DNA of 64,000 nucleotides, taken from JAQBXX01 sp947085325. Lineage in GTDB: Bacteria > Pseudomonadota > Gammaproteobacteria > SURF-13. Under the pieces are notes generated by a model. The model saw nothing but the letters and a program-made list of their open reading frames with translations. It did not search any database and was not told the origin of the DNA. The position numbers and the translations under genes were made by a program. The stretch lies in contig CAMTVY010000006.1 of assembly GCA_947085325.1 (NCBI GenBank), positions 1 to 64,000 on the forward strand, given 5' to 3'. Below, piece by piece: positions 50,997-59,356 of this stretch; the first letter of the stretch is position 1; the number at the start of each line of letters is the position of its first letter.

Positions 50997-51681
50997 CATC
51001 GGCTACAACAGGATCGTCCATGACGGACTCTGGAGCAACAACCCGGCTCTGGTGCAGATACTGGGCCTGTGCCCGTTGCTGGCCGTCTCCTCTACCGTAG
51101 TCAACGGACTGGGGCTGGGCCTTGCAACAGCACTCACCCTGTTGCTCTCCAATACCATTATTTCGCTGCTACGGCACTGGATAAGCGATGAAATCCGCCT
51201 GCCGGTCTTTGTGCTGGTGATTGCCTGCGTGGTGACGGCGATTGAGGTGGCCATGAATGCTTACTGGCACGAGCTTTACAACATACTCGGCATCTTCATC
51301 CCCCTGATCGTCACCAACTGCATCGTGATTGCACGTGCCGAAGCCTTTGCCTCGCGCAACAGCGTCGGCCACGCCTCCATGGACGGGCTGTTCATGGGCC
51401 TGGGCTCGCTGTATGTCCTGGTGCTGCTCGGCGCCATGCGTGAAGCGATCGGTCAAGGCACCCTGCTTGCCCACGCCGACCTCATGTTTGGCGAAGCGGC
51501 ACAGGGCATGACCATCACGCTGGTCGAGGACTATCCCGGTTTCCTGCTTGCCGTGCTCCCGCCCGGCGCATTCATTGGCCTCGGGTTGCTGATTGCCCTC
51601 AAGAACATGATCGACGCCCGCGTCGCACGCAGCGCCGCAAGCACGGCACCCGTTTCGCATGGCGTAGGCGCACACCCCTGA
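50989..51681 (+). CDS. rsxE: Rnf/Rsx complex subunit E
   Basis: 230-residue membrane protein, the second RnfA-like subunit; NPALVQILGLCPLLAVSSTV and VTNCIVIARAEAFASRN are diagnostic. Last gene of the complex; the C-terminal ~20 residues are variable. The complex couples NADH-ferredoxin exchange to ion movement or, in E. coli, keeps SoxR reduced. Confidence 0.97.
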   Translation: MADIGYNRIVHDGLWSNNPALVQILGLCPLLAVSSTVVNGLGLGLATALTLLLSNTIISLLRHWISDEIRLPVFVLVIACVVTAIEVAMNAYWHELYNILGIFIPLIVTNCIVIARAEAFASRNSVGHASMDGLFMGLGSLYVLVLLGAMREAIGQGTLLAHADLMFGEAAQGMTITLVEDYPGFLLAVLPPGAFIGLGLLIALKNMIDARVARSAASTAPVSHGVGAHP

Positions 51682-51730
51682 GGATCACCCTGCCACTACC
51701 CTGGGTGCATGGATGAAACGAATCATACTT

Positions 51731-51785
51731 TGGTTCAGGCATCTGCTGTCACTGTTGGTAACTGAACCACTGAACCACTGAACCA
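51731..51785. repeat. Inverted tandem-word element, 8-bp unit, upstream of nth
   Basis: Three perfect tandem copies of CTGAACCA (51762-51769, 51770-51777, 51778-51785) with one inverted copy TGGTTCAG at 51731-51738. Same architecture as the 7- and 14-bp-word hairpins. It ends 2 nt before the nth ATG and so replaces its ribosome-binding region. Confidence 0.85.
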
Positions 51786-51787
51786 GA

Positions 51788-52438
51788 ATGAATCCGCAAA
51801 AACGCCGTGAGCTATTCACACGCCTGCAACAGGCCAATCCAGCGCCCACAACCGAGCTGAATTACACCAGTCCGTTTGAGCTGCTGGTCGCTGTGATATT
51901 GTCTGCGCAAGCCACTGACAAGGGGGTAAACCGTGCTACTGCCACCTTGTTCCGGGCTGCCAGCACACCCCAGGCCATCCTCAAGCTGGGCGAGAACGGC
52001 CTCAAACATCACATCAAGACCATCGGCCTTTACAACAGCAAGGCACGCAACATCATCAAGACCTGCACACTGCTGGTCGAGCACCATCAGTGCCAGGTAC
52101 CGCACGAGCGCGCCGCACTTGAGGCCCTGCCCGGTGTCGGCCGCAAGACCGCCAACGTCATCCTTAATACCGCTTTTGGCGAACCGACGATTGCCGTGGA
52201 TACCCACATCTTCCGTGTCGCCAACCGCACGGGCCTTGCACCGGGTAAAAACGTAGTCGCAGTCGAGAACAAATTGATGCGCGCGGTGCCCCCGGAATTC
52301 AGGCTCAATGCGCATCATTGGCTCATTCTGCACGGGCGCTACACCTGCATCGCGCGCAAGCCGCGCTGCACGGCATGTGTCATTTATGATCTGTGCGACT
52401 ACAGGCACAAGATCCTAAACGAAGGAACTACGGCATGA
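51788..52438 (+). CDS. nth: Endonuclease III
   Basis: 216 residues. Bifunctional glycosylase/AP lyase for oxidised pyrimidines. Seen: LLVAVILSAQATDKGVN, HhH motif PGVGRKTANVILN with the catalytic lysine, DTHIFRVANRTGL with the catalytic aspartate, and the 4Fe-4S loop CIARKPRCTACVIYDLC. Downstream of rsxE as in enterobacteria. No Shine-Dalgarno sequence, because the 8-bp tandem words sit there. Confidence 0.96.
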   Translation: MNPQKRRELFTRLQQANPAPTTELNYTSPFELLVAVILSAQATDKGVNRATATLFRAASTPQAILKLGENGLKHHIKTIGLYNSKARNIIKTCTLLVEHHQCQVPHERAALEALPGVGRKTANVILNTAFGEPTIAVDTHIFRVANRTGLAPGKNVVAVENKLMRAVPPEFRLNAHHWLILHGRYTCIARKPRCTACVIYDLCDYRHKILNEGTTA

Positions 52439-52872
52439 TATTTCCAGAGAGTCGCGATGGCATGCGACGTATTTTTTTGAGCGCATGGGAAAAGTACAGG
52501 GCGGAGAAACCGCTGGAGGACATGGAGCGGCGTATCGTGGATGTCATTCTGCTGCACCCCGAATATCATCAACTGCTTGCGCATGAAGATCATGCACTCA
52601 GCCGTGACTACTCACCCGAGCAGGGTATCTCCAACCCGTTCCTGCATATGGGTCTGCACATCGCCGTACGTGAACAGTTGGCAACCCGGCGCCCCTCAGG
52701 CATTGCATCGCACTATCAGGCCCTGCTGCTGAAACTGCGCGATGCCCACGAGGTCGAACATCGCATTCTGGAGTGTCTGGGAGAGATGTTGTGGCGCGCA
52801 CAGCGCGATACCGCTGCGCCCGATGAAGCTGCCTACCTGGAGTGTTTACGGAAAATCAGTGACAGCCACTAA
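52435..52872 (+). CDS. DUF1841 family protein
   Basis: 145 residues, acidic, no signal or membrane span. Contains the family's HPEYHQLL and NPFLHMGLHIAVREQL blocks. ATG overlaps the nth stop by 4 nt, so it is co-translated with nth. Function unknown; the nth-DUF1841 pair is recurrent in gammaproteobacteria. Confidence 0.88.
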   Translation: MIFPESRDGMRRIFLSAWEKYRAEKPLEDMERRIVDVILLHPEYHQLLAHEDHALSRDYSPEQGISNPFLHMGLHIAVREQLATRRPSGIASHYQALLLKLRDAHEVEHRILECLGEMLWRAQRDTAAPDEAAYLECLRKISDSH

Positions 52873-52899
52873 GGCTATACCCTGCTTGACCCTCCTGAA

Positions 52900-52920
52900 C
52901 ACCCACCACCAGACTGGGTG
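52900..52920. terminator. Weak hairpin between DUF1841 and thrC
   Basis: CACCCA / TGGGTG, 6-bp stem with a 9-nt loop, in the 71-bp convergent gap. No T-run; could end either gene. Confidence 0.3.
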
Positions 52921-52943
52921 GCCTGCACCAAGGTCACTTATCC

Positions 52944-54023
52944 TCAGTTAAGTCTTTCGCTGATGGCGCGCTGCACCTGGCCCAGTGTTGCCTCAATACT
53001 GATTATCGGCGTGAGGCACTGCTTCATGGCAGTGTCAGGATCTTTCAAGCCATTACCTGTCAGTGTACATACTATCCTGCTGCCTTGGGGTATTTTGGCG
53101 GATGCAATATCACGCATCGCACCGGCCAGCGAAGCCGCCGAAGCCGGCTCGCAGAAGATACCCTCTTTTTCACACAGCAGTTTCTGCGCCGACAGTATTT
53201 CTTCATCGCTACACTCGTCGAACCAGCCATCCGACTCCTCACGCACCTTCCAGGCTTGATCCCACGACTGCGGGTGGCCGATACGAATTGCTGTGGCTAC
53301 CGTTTCCGGATTATCCACCATTTTGCCGCGCATAAATGGCGCCGCACCGGCGGCCTGATATCCCAGCATGCGCGGGCGCTGATGAATGATCCCGCTGGCG
53401 TGGTATTCACTGTACCCCATCCAGTAGGCGGTGATATTGCCTGCATTGCCGACCGGTATGCAGTGAAAATCCGGCGCAAAGCCAAGCTCTTCCACGATCT
53501 CAAACGCCGCTGTTTTCTGGCCCTGAAGTCGATAGGGGTTGATGGAGTTGACGATGGTGACAGGTACTGCCTGCGCCACCTCTTTCACCAGGCGCATGCC
53601 GTCATCAAAATTCCCCTTGATCTGGATGACTTCGGCACCATAGATCATGGCCTGCGCAAGTTTGCCGAGCGCAATCTTCCCGTCCGGGATCAGCACAAAG
53701 GCGGTAATTTCCGCTCTGGCCGCATAGGCAGCAGCAGCGGCAGAGGTATTGCCGGTCGAGGCGCAGATGATCGCACGGCTGCCTGCTTCCACGGCCTTGG
53801 TCACCGCCATGGTCATGCCACGATCCTTGAATGAGCCGGTCGGATTGAGGCCTTCGTATTTCACATAGATGTCGACATCCTTGCCCAGTTGCCGCGGGAT
53901 GTTCTGTAGACGTATGAGCGGCGTGTTGCCTTCGCCCAGGCTGATGATGCGTGTATCATCGTGTACCGGCAGGCGGTCACGGTATTTGTCGATAAGGCCG
54001 GTGTAGCGTGAATGCAGTGGCAT
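52944..54023 (-). CDS. thrC: Threonine synthase
   Basis: PLP enzyme converting O-phosphohomoserine to threonine. Seen: SLGEGNTPLIRLQN, PLP-lysine motif NPTGSFKDRGM, SASTGNTSAAAAAYAAR-type serine-rich loop and GNAGNITAYWMGY. 359 residues is the short class typical of many gammaproteobacteria. End of the alaC-hom-thrC run; 48 nt from hom. Confidence 0.96.
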   Translation of the reverse strand: MPLHSRYTGLIDKYRDRLPVHDDTRIISLGEGNTPLIRLQNIPRQLGKDVDIYVKYEGLNPTGSFKDRGMTMAVTKAVEAGSRAIICASTGNTSAAAAAYAARAEITAFVLIPDGKIALGKLAQAMIYGAEVIQIKGNFDDGMRLVKEVAQAVPVTIVNSINPYRLQGQKTAAFEIVEELGFAPDFHCIPVGNAGNITAYWMGYSEYHASGIIHQRPRMLGYQAAGAAPFMRGKMVDNPETVATAIRIGHPQSWDQAWKVREESDGWFDECSDEEILSAQKLLCEKEGIFCEPASAASLAGAMRDIASAKIPQGSRIVCTLTGNGLKDPDTAMKQCLTPIISIEATLGQVQRAISERLN

Positions 54024-54071
54024 GAAGAATCTCTTAGCAGATAAATGTAACGTATGGCAAGACGCAGGGCA

Positions 54072-55385
54072 TCAACGCGATAGATGCTCAAGCCGTATCC
54101 GCATGACAGTGCCGCTGATGGAAGGCAGCGCCTCGATACGGTTGATCGCCTGGTTCATGTTTTTCTCCAGGGTGATGTGCGTGAGCATGATTATAGGTAC
54201 CTCGCTCTCGCCCGCCATCGGCTCTTTCTGCAGTATCGACTCGATGCTGATCTCGTGATCCGCAAGAATCCGGGTAACATCCGCAAGCACGCCGGGGCGA
54301 TCCAGCGCTTGCAGCCGCAGATAGTAGGCCGTCTCCACCTGCTCCATCGGCAGAATCGGCACATCCGAAAGCGCATCCGGCTGAAAGGCCAGGTGCGGCA
54401 CGCGGTTTTCAGGGTCAGAGGTCAGTACACGCGTCACGTCCACCAGATCGGCCACGACGGCAGATGCAGTAGGCTCTGCACCGGCACCGGCACCATAGTA
54501 AAGCGTCGGGCCGACAGCGTCCCCGGTTACCACCACGGCGTTCATGACACCGTCCACATTGGCAATCAGCCGTCGCTGCGGAATCAGGGTCGGGTGCACG
54601 CGCAACTCGATGCCCTGCGCACTGCGGCGCGCAATGGCCAGATGCTTGATGCGATAACCGAGCTGCTCGGCGTAACCGACATCGGCGCGCGTGATGCGGG
54701 TAATGCCCTCGGTATATACCTTGTCAAACTGCAACGGTATGCCGAAGGCGATGGCCGCAAGTATGGTAAGTTTGTGCGCGGCGTCGATGCCTTCGACATC
54801 AAAAGCAGGGTCGGTTTCCGCGTAACCCAGGCGCTGCGCCTCGGCCAACACTTCGGCGAATTCACGTCCCTTATCCCGCATTTCGGTGAGAATAAAATTG
54901 CTGGTGCCGTTCACGATGCCCGCCAGCCACTCGATGCGGTTTCCCGCCAGCCCCTCACGTATCGCCTTGATGATGGGGATGCCGCCTGCCACGGCGGCCT
55001 CGAACGCCACCATCACGCCCTTTTTGCGCGCGGCATTGAAAATTTCATTGCCGTGGCGCGCGATCAGAGCCTTGTTGGCGGTAACGACATGCTTGCCATT
55101 GGCGATGGCGCGGTTCACCAGATCGAGTGCGAGATCGGTGCCGCCGATCAGCTCGACGATGATGTCGAGGCTGGGGTCATTCACTACCTCCAGCGGCTGA
55201 TCGGTAAGCGTGATGCCCCGGGTATCGCATATGCGCTGTTTTTTGAGATCGCGGGCACTGGCATGCGTTACCTGGATGCCGCGCCCGGCACGCCGCGCGA
55301 TTTCCCCGGCGTTGCGCGTCAGCACGTTGACCGTGCCTCCGCCCACCGTACCGAGACCCAGCAGCCCTACCTTGACGGGTTTCAT
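54072..55385 (-). CDS. hom: Homoserine dehydrogenase
   Basis: NADPH-dependent step of threonine/methionine synthesis. Seen: Rossmann motif GLLGLGTVGGGT, VVTANKALIARHGNEI, TSNFILTEMRDKGREF, and a C-terminal ACT domain (YYLRLQALDRPGVLADVTR) for feedback by threonine. 437 residues, monofunctional (no aspartokinase fusion). Separated from alaC by only the 7-bp-word hairpin. Confidence 0.96.
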   Translation of the reverse strand: MKPVKVGLLGLGTVGGGTVNVLTRNAGEIARRAGRGIQVTHASARDLKKQRICDTRGITLTDQPLEVVNDPSLDIIVELIGGTDLALDLVNRAIANGKHVVTANKALIARHGNEIFNAARKKGVMVAFEAAVAGGIPIIKAIREGLAGNRIEWLAGIVNGTSNFILTEMRDKGREFAEVLAEAQRLGYAETDPAFDVEGIDAAHKLTILAAIAFGIPLQFDKVYTEGITRITRADVGYAEQLGYRIKHLAIARRSAQGIELRVHPTLIPQRRLIANVDGVMNAVVVTGDAVGPTLYYGAGAGAEPTASAVVADLVDVTRVLTSDPENRVPHLAFQPDALSDVPILPMEQVETAYYLRLQALDRPGVLADVTRILADHEISIESILQKEPMAGESEVPIIMLTHITLEKNMNQAINRIEALPSISGTVMRIRLEHLSR

Positions 55386-55392
55386 ATATCTA

Positions 55393-55454
55393 AGTAGCGA
55401 GTAGCGAGGACATTATTTTCATCACTTGCCACTCGCCACTCGCAACTCGCCACT
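55393..55454. repeat. Inverted tandem-word hairpin, 7-bp unit, copy 2
   Basis: AGTAGCG AGTAGCG AGG on the left (55393-55409), then, inverted, four 7-bp words AGTGGCG AGTTGCG AGTGGCG AGTGGCA (55424-55454). The right arm lies inside the last codons of alaC and supplies its stop codon. Same word as at 42461-42518. Confidence 0.85.
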
Positions 55455-56630
55455 GTCTTTACGGAACATCTCACGAATACAACGCACCGCCTGGCGTGTG
55501 CGGTGCTCATTTTCGATCAGCCCGAAGCGCACGTGGTCATCGCCATATTCACCGAAGCCAATACCGGGCGATACGGCCACCTTGGCCTCCTCCAGCAGCT
55601 TTTTGGAAAATTCCAGTGAGCCCAGATGACGGTAAGCAGGAGGAATCGGCGCCCACACAAACATGCTGGCACGCGGTTTTTCGACCGCCCACCCCAGCGC
55701 ATTAAGCCCTTCGCACAATACATCGCGCCGCTGACGGTACATCTCGGAAATTTCGCGCACGCACTCCTGAGGCCCGTCCAGTGCGGTGATGGCCGCGATC
55801 TGGATCGGCGTAAACATTCCGTAATCGAGATAGGACTTCATGCGCGCGAGCGCTTCAACCAGATGCGGATTGCCGCACATGAAACCGACGCGCCAGCCCG
55901 GCATGTTGTAGCTCTTGGACAGGGTGAAGAACTCCACTGCCACCTCCTTGGCCCCCGGCACTTGCAGAATGGATGGCGCAACATAGCCGTCGAAGGCGAT
56001 ATCCGCATAGGCAAGATCATGCACGACCCAGATTTCGTGCTCGCGCGCGATAGCAACCACCTTCTCAAAAAAGTCGAGCTCTACGCACTGCGTGGTCGGA
56101 TTGCCCGGAAAATTCAGCACCAGCATCTTGGGCTTGGGCCATGAACCCTTGATTGCCTTTTCCAGTTCGGCAAAGAAATCGACGCCAGCTATCAGCGGCA
56201 CATGCCGTATGTCCGCGCCTGCAATCACAAATCCATAGGGGTGTATCGGATACGATGGATTCGGCACCAGCACTACATCGCCAGGCCCCATGGTGGCGAG
56301 TGCGAGGTGGGCCAGCCCTTCTTTCGAGCCTATCGTGACGATGGCTTCCTTGACGTGGTCCAGTTCAACGTTGAAGCGCCGCTGGTACCAGTTGCAGATG
56401 GCCTTGCGCAAACGCGGGATGCCGCGCGAGAGCGAGTAGCGATGGGTATCGCCACGCTGTACTGACTCGATCAGCTTCTCCACGATGTGGGGTGGCGTGG
56501 GCTGATCCGGATTACCCATGCCAAAATCAATGATATCCTCGCCGCGCATACGCGCCTTGGCCTTCAATTCGGTCACGATATTGAAGACGTAGGGCGGCAG
56601 ACGCTTGATTCTCTGAAAATCGGTAATCAC
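55422..56630 (-). CDS. alaC: Alanine transaminase-type aminotransferase AlaC
   Basis: PLP aminotransferase (glutamate-pyruvate type), 402 residues. Seen: YVFNIVTELKAKARMRGEDI, NPSYPIHPYGFVIAGA, the PLP-lysine motif TLSKSYNMPGWRVGF and SPGIGFGEYGDDHVRF; close throughout to E. coli AlaC. Upstream of hom-thrC, a conserved arrangement in this clade. The last ~10 residues (SGELRVASGK) are encoded by the 7-bp-word hairpin and are not family sequence. Confidence 0.95.
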   Translation of the reverse strand: MITDFQRIKRLPPYVFNIVTELKAKARMRGEDIIDFGMGNPDQPTPPHIVEKLIESVQRGDTHRYSLSRGIPRLRKAICNWYQRRFNVELDHVKEAIVTIGSKEGLAHLALATMGPGDVVLVPNPSYPIHPYGFVIAGADIRHVPLIAGVDFFAELEKAIKGSWPKPKMLVLNFPGNPTTQCVELDFFEKVVAIAREHEIWVVHDLAYADIAFDGYVAPSILQVPGAKEVAVEFFTLSKSYNMPGWRVGFMCGNPHLVEALARMKSYLDYGMFTPIQIAAITALDGPQECVREISEMYRQRRDVLCEGLNALGWAVEKPRASMFVWAPIPPAYRHLGSLEFSKKLLEEAKVAVSPGIGFGEYGDDHVRFGLIENEHRTRQAVRCIREMFRKDSGELRVASGK

Positions 56631-56759
56631 ACTGGAAGACCCATAAGTATTATCATAAACTTACAACGATACTGGCGACGCTGCGGCCTGTCAATTGCTT
56701 GACAGGCAAAGGCCGCGCCAAAATGACATTCTGCCACCTCCGGCCGTGATCGACACAGC

Positions 56760-57164
56760 ATGATGCAACTCGCGCAGGCAGCAGGCACCGACCGTTACAC
56801 CGTACGCTCTTACAGTGATGGCGCGATATGCATACTGCGCACGTCCGGCACGGGCGAGAATGCCACGCCCGAGACGCTGCACCAGAGCCTGGTACTCACA
56901 CCCAGCCGCCTGATCCGCGACTGGACACCCCAGCAGTTCGATGCCCTGGCCGCCGCACATTTCGATATCTTCGATGAACTTCGCCCCGAGGTGCTGCTGC
57001 TGGGTTGCGGCCCCCGCCAGCGCTTTCTACCCCCTGGACTGCAGGCGCATCTGGCGCAGCGCGCTATCCCTGTCGAGCTGATGAATACCGGCGCCGCCTG
57101 CCGCACCTACAACATTCTGGCCGGCGATGGACGCAATATCGCCGCTGCATTACTGATGATTTAA
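56760..57164 (+). CDS. Mth938-like / DUF498 family protein
   Basis: 134 residues with an alpha/beta fold. Seen: YSDGAICILRTSG near the start and the family core EVLLLGCGPRQRFLPPGL with NTGAACRTYNILAGDGRNI. Related to NDUFAF3/AAMDC; bacterial role unknown. Divergent from alaC. Confidence 0.85.
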   Translation: MMQLAQAAGTDRYTVRSYSDGAICILRTSGTGENATPETLHQSLVLTPSRLIRDWTPQQFDALAAAHFDIFDELRPEVLLLGCGPRQRFLPPGLQAHLAQRAIPVELMNTGAACRTYNILAGDGRNIAAALLMI

Positions 57165-57233
57165 CCAGGAGCCACAAAGTAAGGCTACATTACTTCAGGA
57201 TGTGACTCCCGAGCAAAAACCCTGCGTACTCTG

Positions 57234-57262
57234 TCCCGCCCCTTGAACAGGGGGCGGGGACG
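57234..57262. terminator. GC-rich hairpin between nlpD and the Mth938-like gene
   Basis: CCCGCCCC pairs with GGGGCGGG (8 bp, 8-nt loop) plus two outer pairs across a bulged G. Lies 54 nt past the nlpD stop in the convergent gap, where rpoS is usually found. The remaining gap shows no gene. Confidence 0.5.
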
Positions 57263-57315
57263 CAACGGGAAGTGTAGTCTTGCTTGCTGACTTATGAGTA
57301 ACTCCCGCGCCTGCG

Positions 57316-58125
57316 TTAACGCTGCCTGGGAAGATACTGCAAAGGATCTACCGGTTTGCCGTCTTTGCGTACCTCGAAATGCAGCATCACCCGATCGCTA
57401 CCGGTACGCCCCATCTGGGCAATGGTCTGACCCGACTTGACCAGGTCGCCCTCCTTAACCAGCCGCAGTTTGTTGTGAGCATAGGCGCTGAGAAAGGTGC
57501 CATTGTGTTTGATGATGACCAGCTCACCCAGCCCGACGAGGCCGCTGCCGCTATACACCACACGGCCCCCGGCTGCCGCGTTAATCGTATCCCCCTCCCG
57601 GCCTGCGATATTGATGCCCTTGTTGTCACCGGCGTTGAAGGTCGCGATCACATCGCCGCGCGTCGGCCATGTCCAGACAGGCGTGGCGGCAGTGGCCACG
57701 ACATCCTCATCTTCTGCCGGAGACGGCTGTGCCGGGGGTGTTTTATCGGCAGGTGCCATAGTCGGCGTGCGCTGACTAGAGCGGGCGGGCGGGGCCTGCT
57801 GCGTTTCTGCCGCTACGGTTGTGGCAGACGGCGTCAGGCTTAATTTTTGCCCGGCATAAATACGGTACGGCGCTTTGATGCGGTTCCCTTGCGCCAGCGT
57901 CTTGTAATCCAATCCGTACTGCCAGGCAATGGAGTACAGGGTATCGCCACGCTGTACCACATAGTAGCCCCCGGCGGCCTGCCGGTCTCGCTCACTGGCA
58001 GACACGACGGGCGCAGCCCGCTCCACAGGGGGCGCAGACTCTACGCGCACGGGTGCTGCTATCTGACGGCCGCCACAGGCAGCAAGCAGCAGACACAGCA
58101 CCACAACAGAGATGACCCCTTTCAT
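57316..58125 (-). CDS. nlpD: LysM + degenerate LytM lipoprotein NlpD
   Basis: Outer-membrane lipoprotein (lipobox LLLAAC, residues ~16-21) of 269 residues. Seen: LysM domain (YYVVQRGDTLYSIAWQYGL, ~55-95), Pro/Ala/Thr linker, and a C-terminal M23/LytM domain (GELVIIKHNGTFLSAYAHN, LHFEVRKDGKPVDPLQYL). The first zinc-ligand motif is KGINIAG instead of HxGxD, so it is catalytically dead like E. coli NlpD, which activates the amidase AmiC at the septum. ATG 58125 overlaps the yqaA stop by 4 nt. rpoS does not follow. Confidence 0.95.
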   Translation of the reverse strand: MKGVISVVVLCLLLAACGGRQIAAPVRVESAPPVERAAPVVSASERDRQAAGGYYVVQRGDTLYSIAWQYGLDYKTLAQGNRIKAPYRIYAGQKLSLTPSATTVAAETQQAPPARSSQRTPTMAPADKTPPAQPSPAEDEDVVATAATPVWTWPTRGDVIATFNAGDNKGINIAGREGDTINAAAGGRVVYSGSGLVGLGELVIIKHNGTFLSAYAHNKLRLVKEGDLVKSGQTIAQMGRTGSDRVMLHFEVRKDGKPVDPLQYLPRQR

Positions 58126-58697
58126 CCTAGCCACAGATAAATGCCCAGCGCAAGCAGCACGACTGTCCAGCCGATGCGATCTACATAGTCCAGCAGCATG
58201 CGCTGCATGCGTGCGCCACCCCAGACCATCAAGGCCGTCACCAGAAAAAATCGCGCGCCGCGCCCGATCAGCGAGGCAATGACAAACGGCAGCAGTGCCA
58301 TCGCGATGACGCCCGCCGCAATCGTAAACATCTTGTAGGGTATGGGTGTAAACGCAGCAATAAATACCGCCCAGAAACCCCAGCGCTGGAACCAGTCGTG
58401 GGCGCGCAGGTAGAGCTCCCAGTAGCCGGCCTCGTGCAGGAGCGGCTCGATCAGGGTGAAAGCGGTATAACCTATAAAATATCCCAGCAGGCCGCCCAGC
58501 ACCGATGCCACCAGCGTAAGCGTGGCGAAATGCCAGGCGCGGTCAGGCTGCGCCAGCGCCATGGGCGCCAGCATCACATCCGGCGGCACCGGAAAAAATG
58601 ACGATTCGCTGAAGCTCAGGGCGGCAAGATACCACGGTGCGCGCGGGTGGGCCGCCCAGCGCATCACGCGTGCGTACAGCGCGGAAAACAGGCGCAT
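58122..58697 (-). CDS. yqaA: YqaA family membrane protein (VTT/DedA-like)
   Basis: 191 residues with four hydrophobic helices. Seen: LAALSFSESSFFPVPPDVMLA near residue 25 (first 20 residues of the conserved core), GYFIGY, and GFWAVFIAAFTPIPYKMFTI. Between nlpD and pcm as in many gammaproteobacteria. Start overlaps the pcm stop by one base (TGATG). Function unknown; relatives are lipid scramblase-like. Confidence 0.92.
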   Translation of the reverse strand: MRLFSALYARVMRWAAHPRAPWYLAALSFSESSFFPVPPDVMLAPMALAQPDRAWHFATLTLVASVLGGLLGYFIGYTAFTLIEPLLHEAGYWELYLRAHDWFQRWGFWAVFIAAFTPIPYKMFTIAAGVIAMALLPFVIASLIGRGARFFLVTALMVWGGARMQRMLLDYVDRIGWTVVLLALGIYLWLG

Positions 58698-59356
58698 CAG
58701 GCCGCCCCACCCAGCAGCGGCACAAAGCTTACCCGGTCAAGGTATTCGCGCGTGTAGCCGTCGCGCGTGCGTGTCACCCGGATCAGATCCTGCGCGCCAG
58801 GCGGCCCCACGGGCGCCACCATGTGGCCGCCTTCGGCCAGCTGTTCCAGCAGGCTCTGTGGCACCTCCAGCGGCGCTGCACTCACCAGAATGGCGTCGTA
58901 GACGGCATGCTGTGTCCAGCCCGCGTAGCCATCGCCGTGCTTGAGGTGGATATTGCGCAGCTTGAGTTCGCTGAAGCGCAGGCGCGCACCTGCGAGCAGT
59001 GACGCAATCCGCTCGATGCTATACACCTCGTTGACCAACCGCGCCAGGATCGCCGTTTGGTAGCCGCAGCCGGTGCCGATCTCCAGCACCTTGTGTGGCG
59101 TACCGCCCTCCAGCAGTGCCTGTGTCATGCGGGCGACGATATAAGGTTGCGATATGGTCTGGCCATGCCCGATGGGGAGCGCCGTATCCTCATAGGCACG
59201 GCTCGCCAGGGCCTCATCGACAAAGATATGGCGTGGCGTGGAGCGTATGGCCTGCAGCAGGGCCGGATTACTGATACCTTGTTCTTCCAGCCGCTTCACC
59301 AGCCGCTCGCGGGTACGCTGCGAGGTCATGCCGATGCCGCGGTGCTGTAGACTCAC
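58697..59356 (-). CDS. pcm: Protein-L-isoaspartate O-methyltransferase
   Basis: Repairs isoaspartyl residues in aged proteins. Seen: GMTSQRTRERLVKRLEEQGI at the N-terminus, HGQTISQPYIVARM and the SAM motif VLEIGTGCGYQTAIL. I chose GTG 59356 (219 residues), which overlaps the surE stop in GTGA and gives the GIGMTSQRTR start found in related genomes; ATG 59329 is also possible. Confidence 0.94.
   Translation of the reverse strand: MSLQHRGIGMTSQRTRERLVKRLEEQGISNPALLQAIRSTPRHIFVDEALASRAYEDTALPIGHGQTISQPYIVARMTQALLEGGTPHKVLEIGTGCGYQTAILARLVNEVYSIERIASLLAGARLRFSELKLRNIHLKHGDGYAGWTQHAVYDAILVSAAPLEVPQSLLEQLAEGGHMVAPVGPPGAQDLIRVTRTRDGYTREYLDRVSFVPLLGGAA

Noticed and set aside
54084..55397. 437-codon plus-strand frame opposite hom
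   Set aside because: Same length as hom itself, so it is the mirror frame; no recognisable family and no ribosome-binding sequence.
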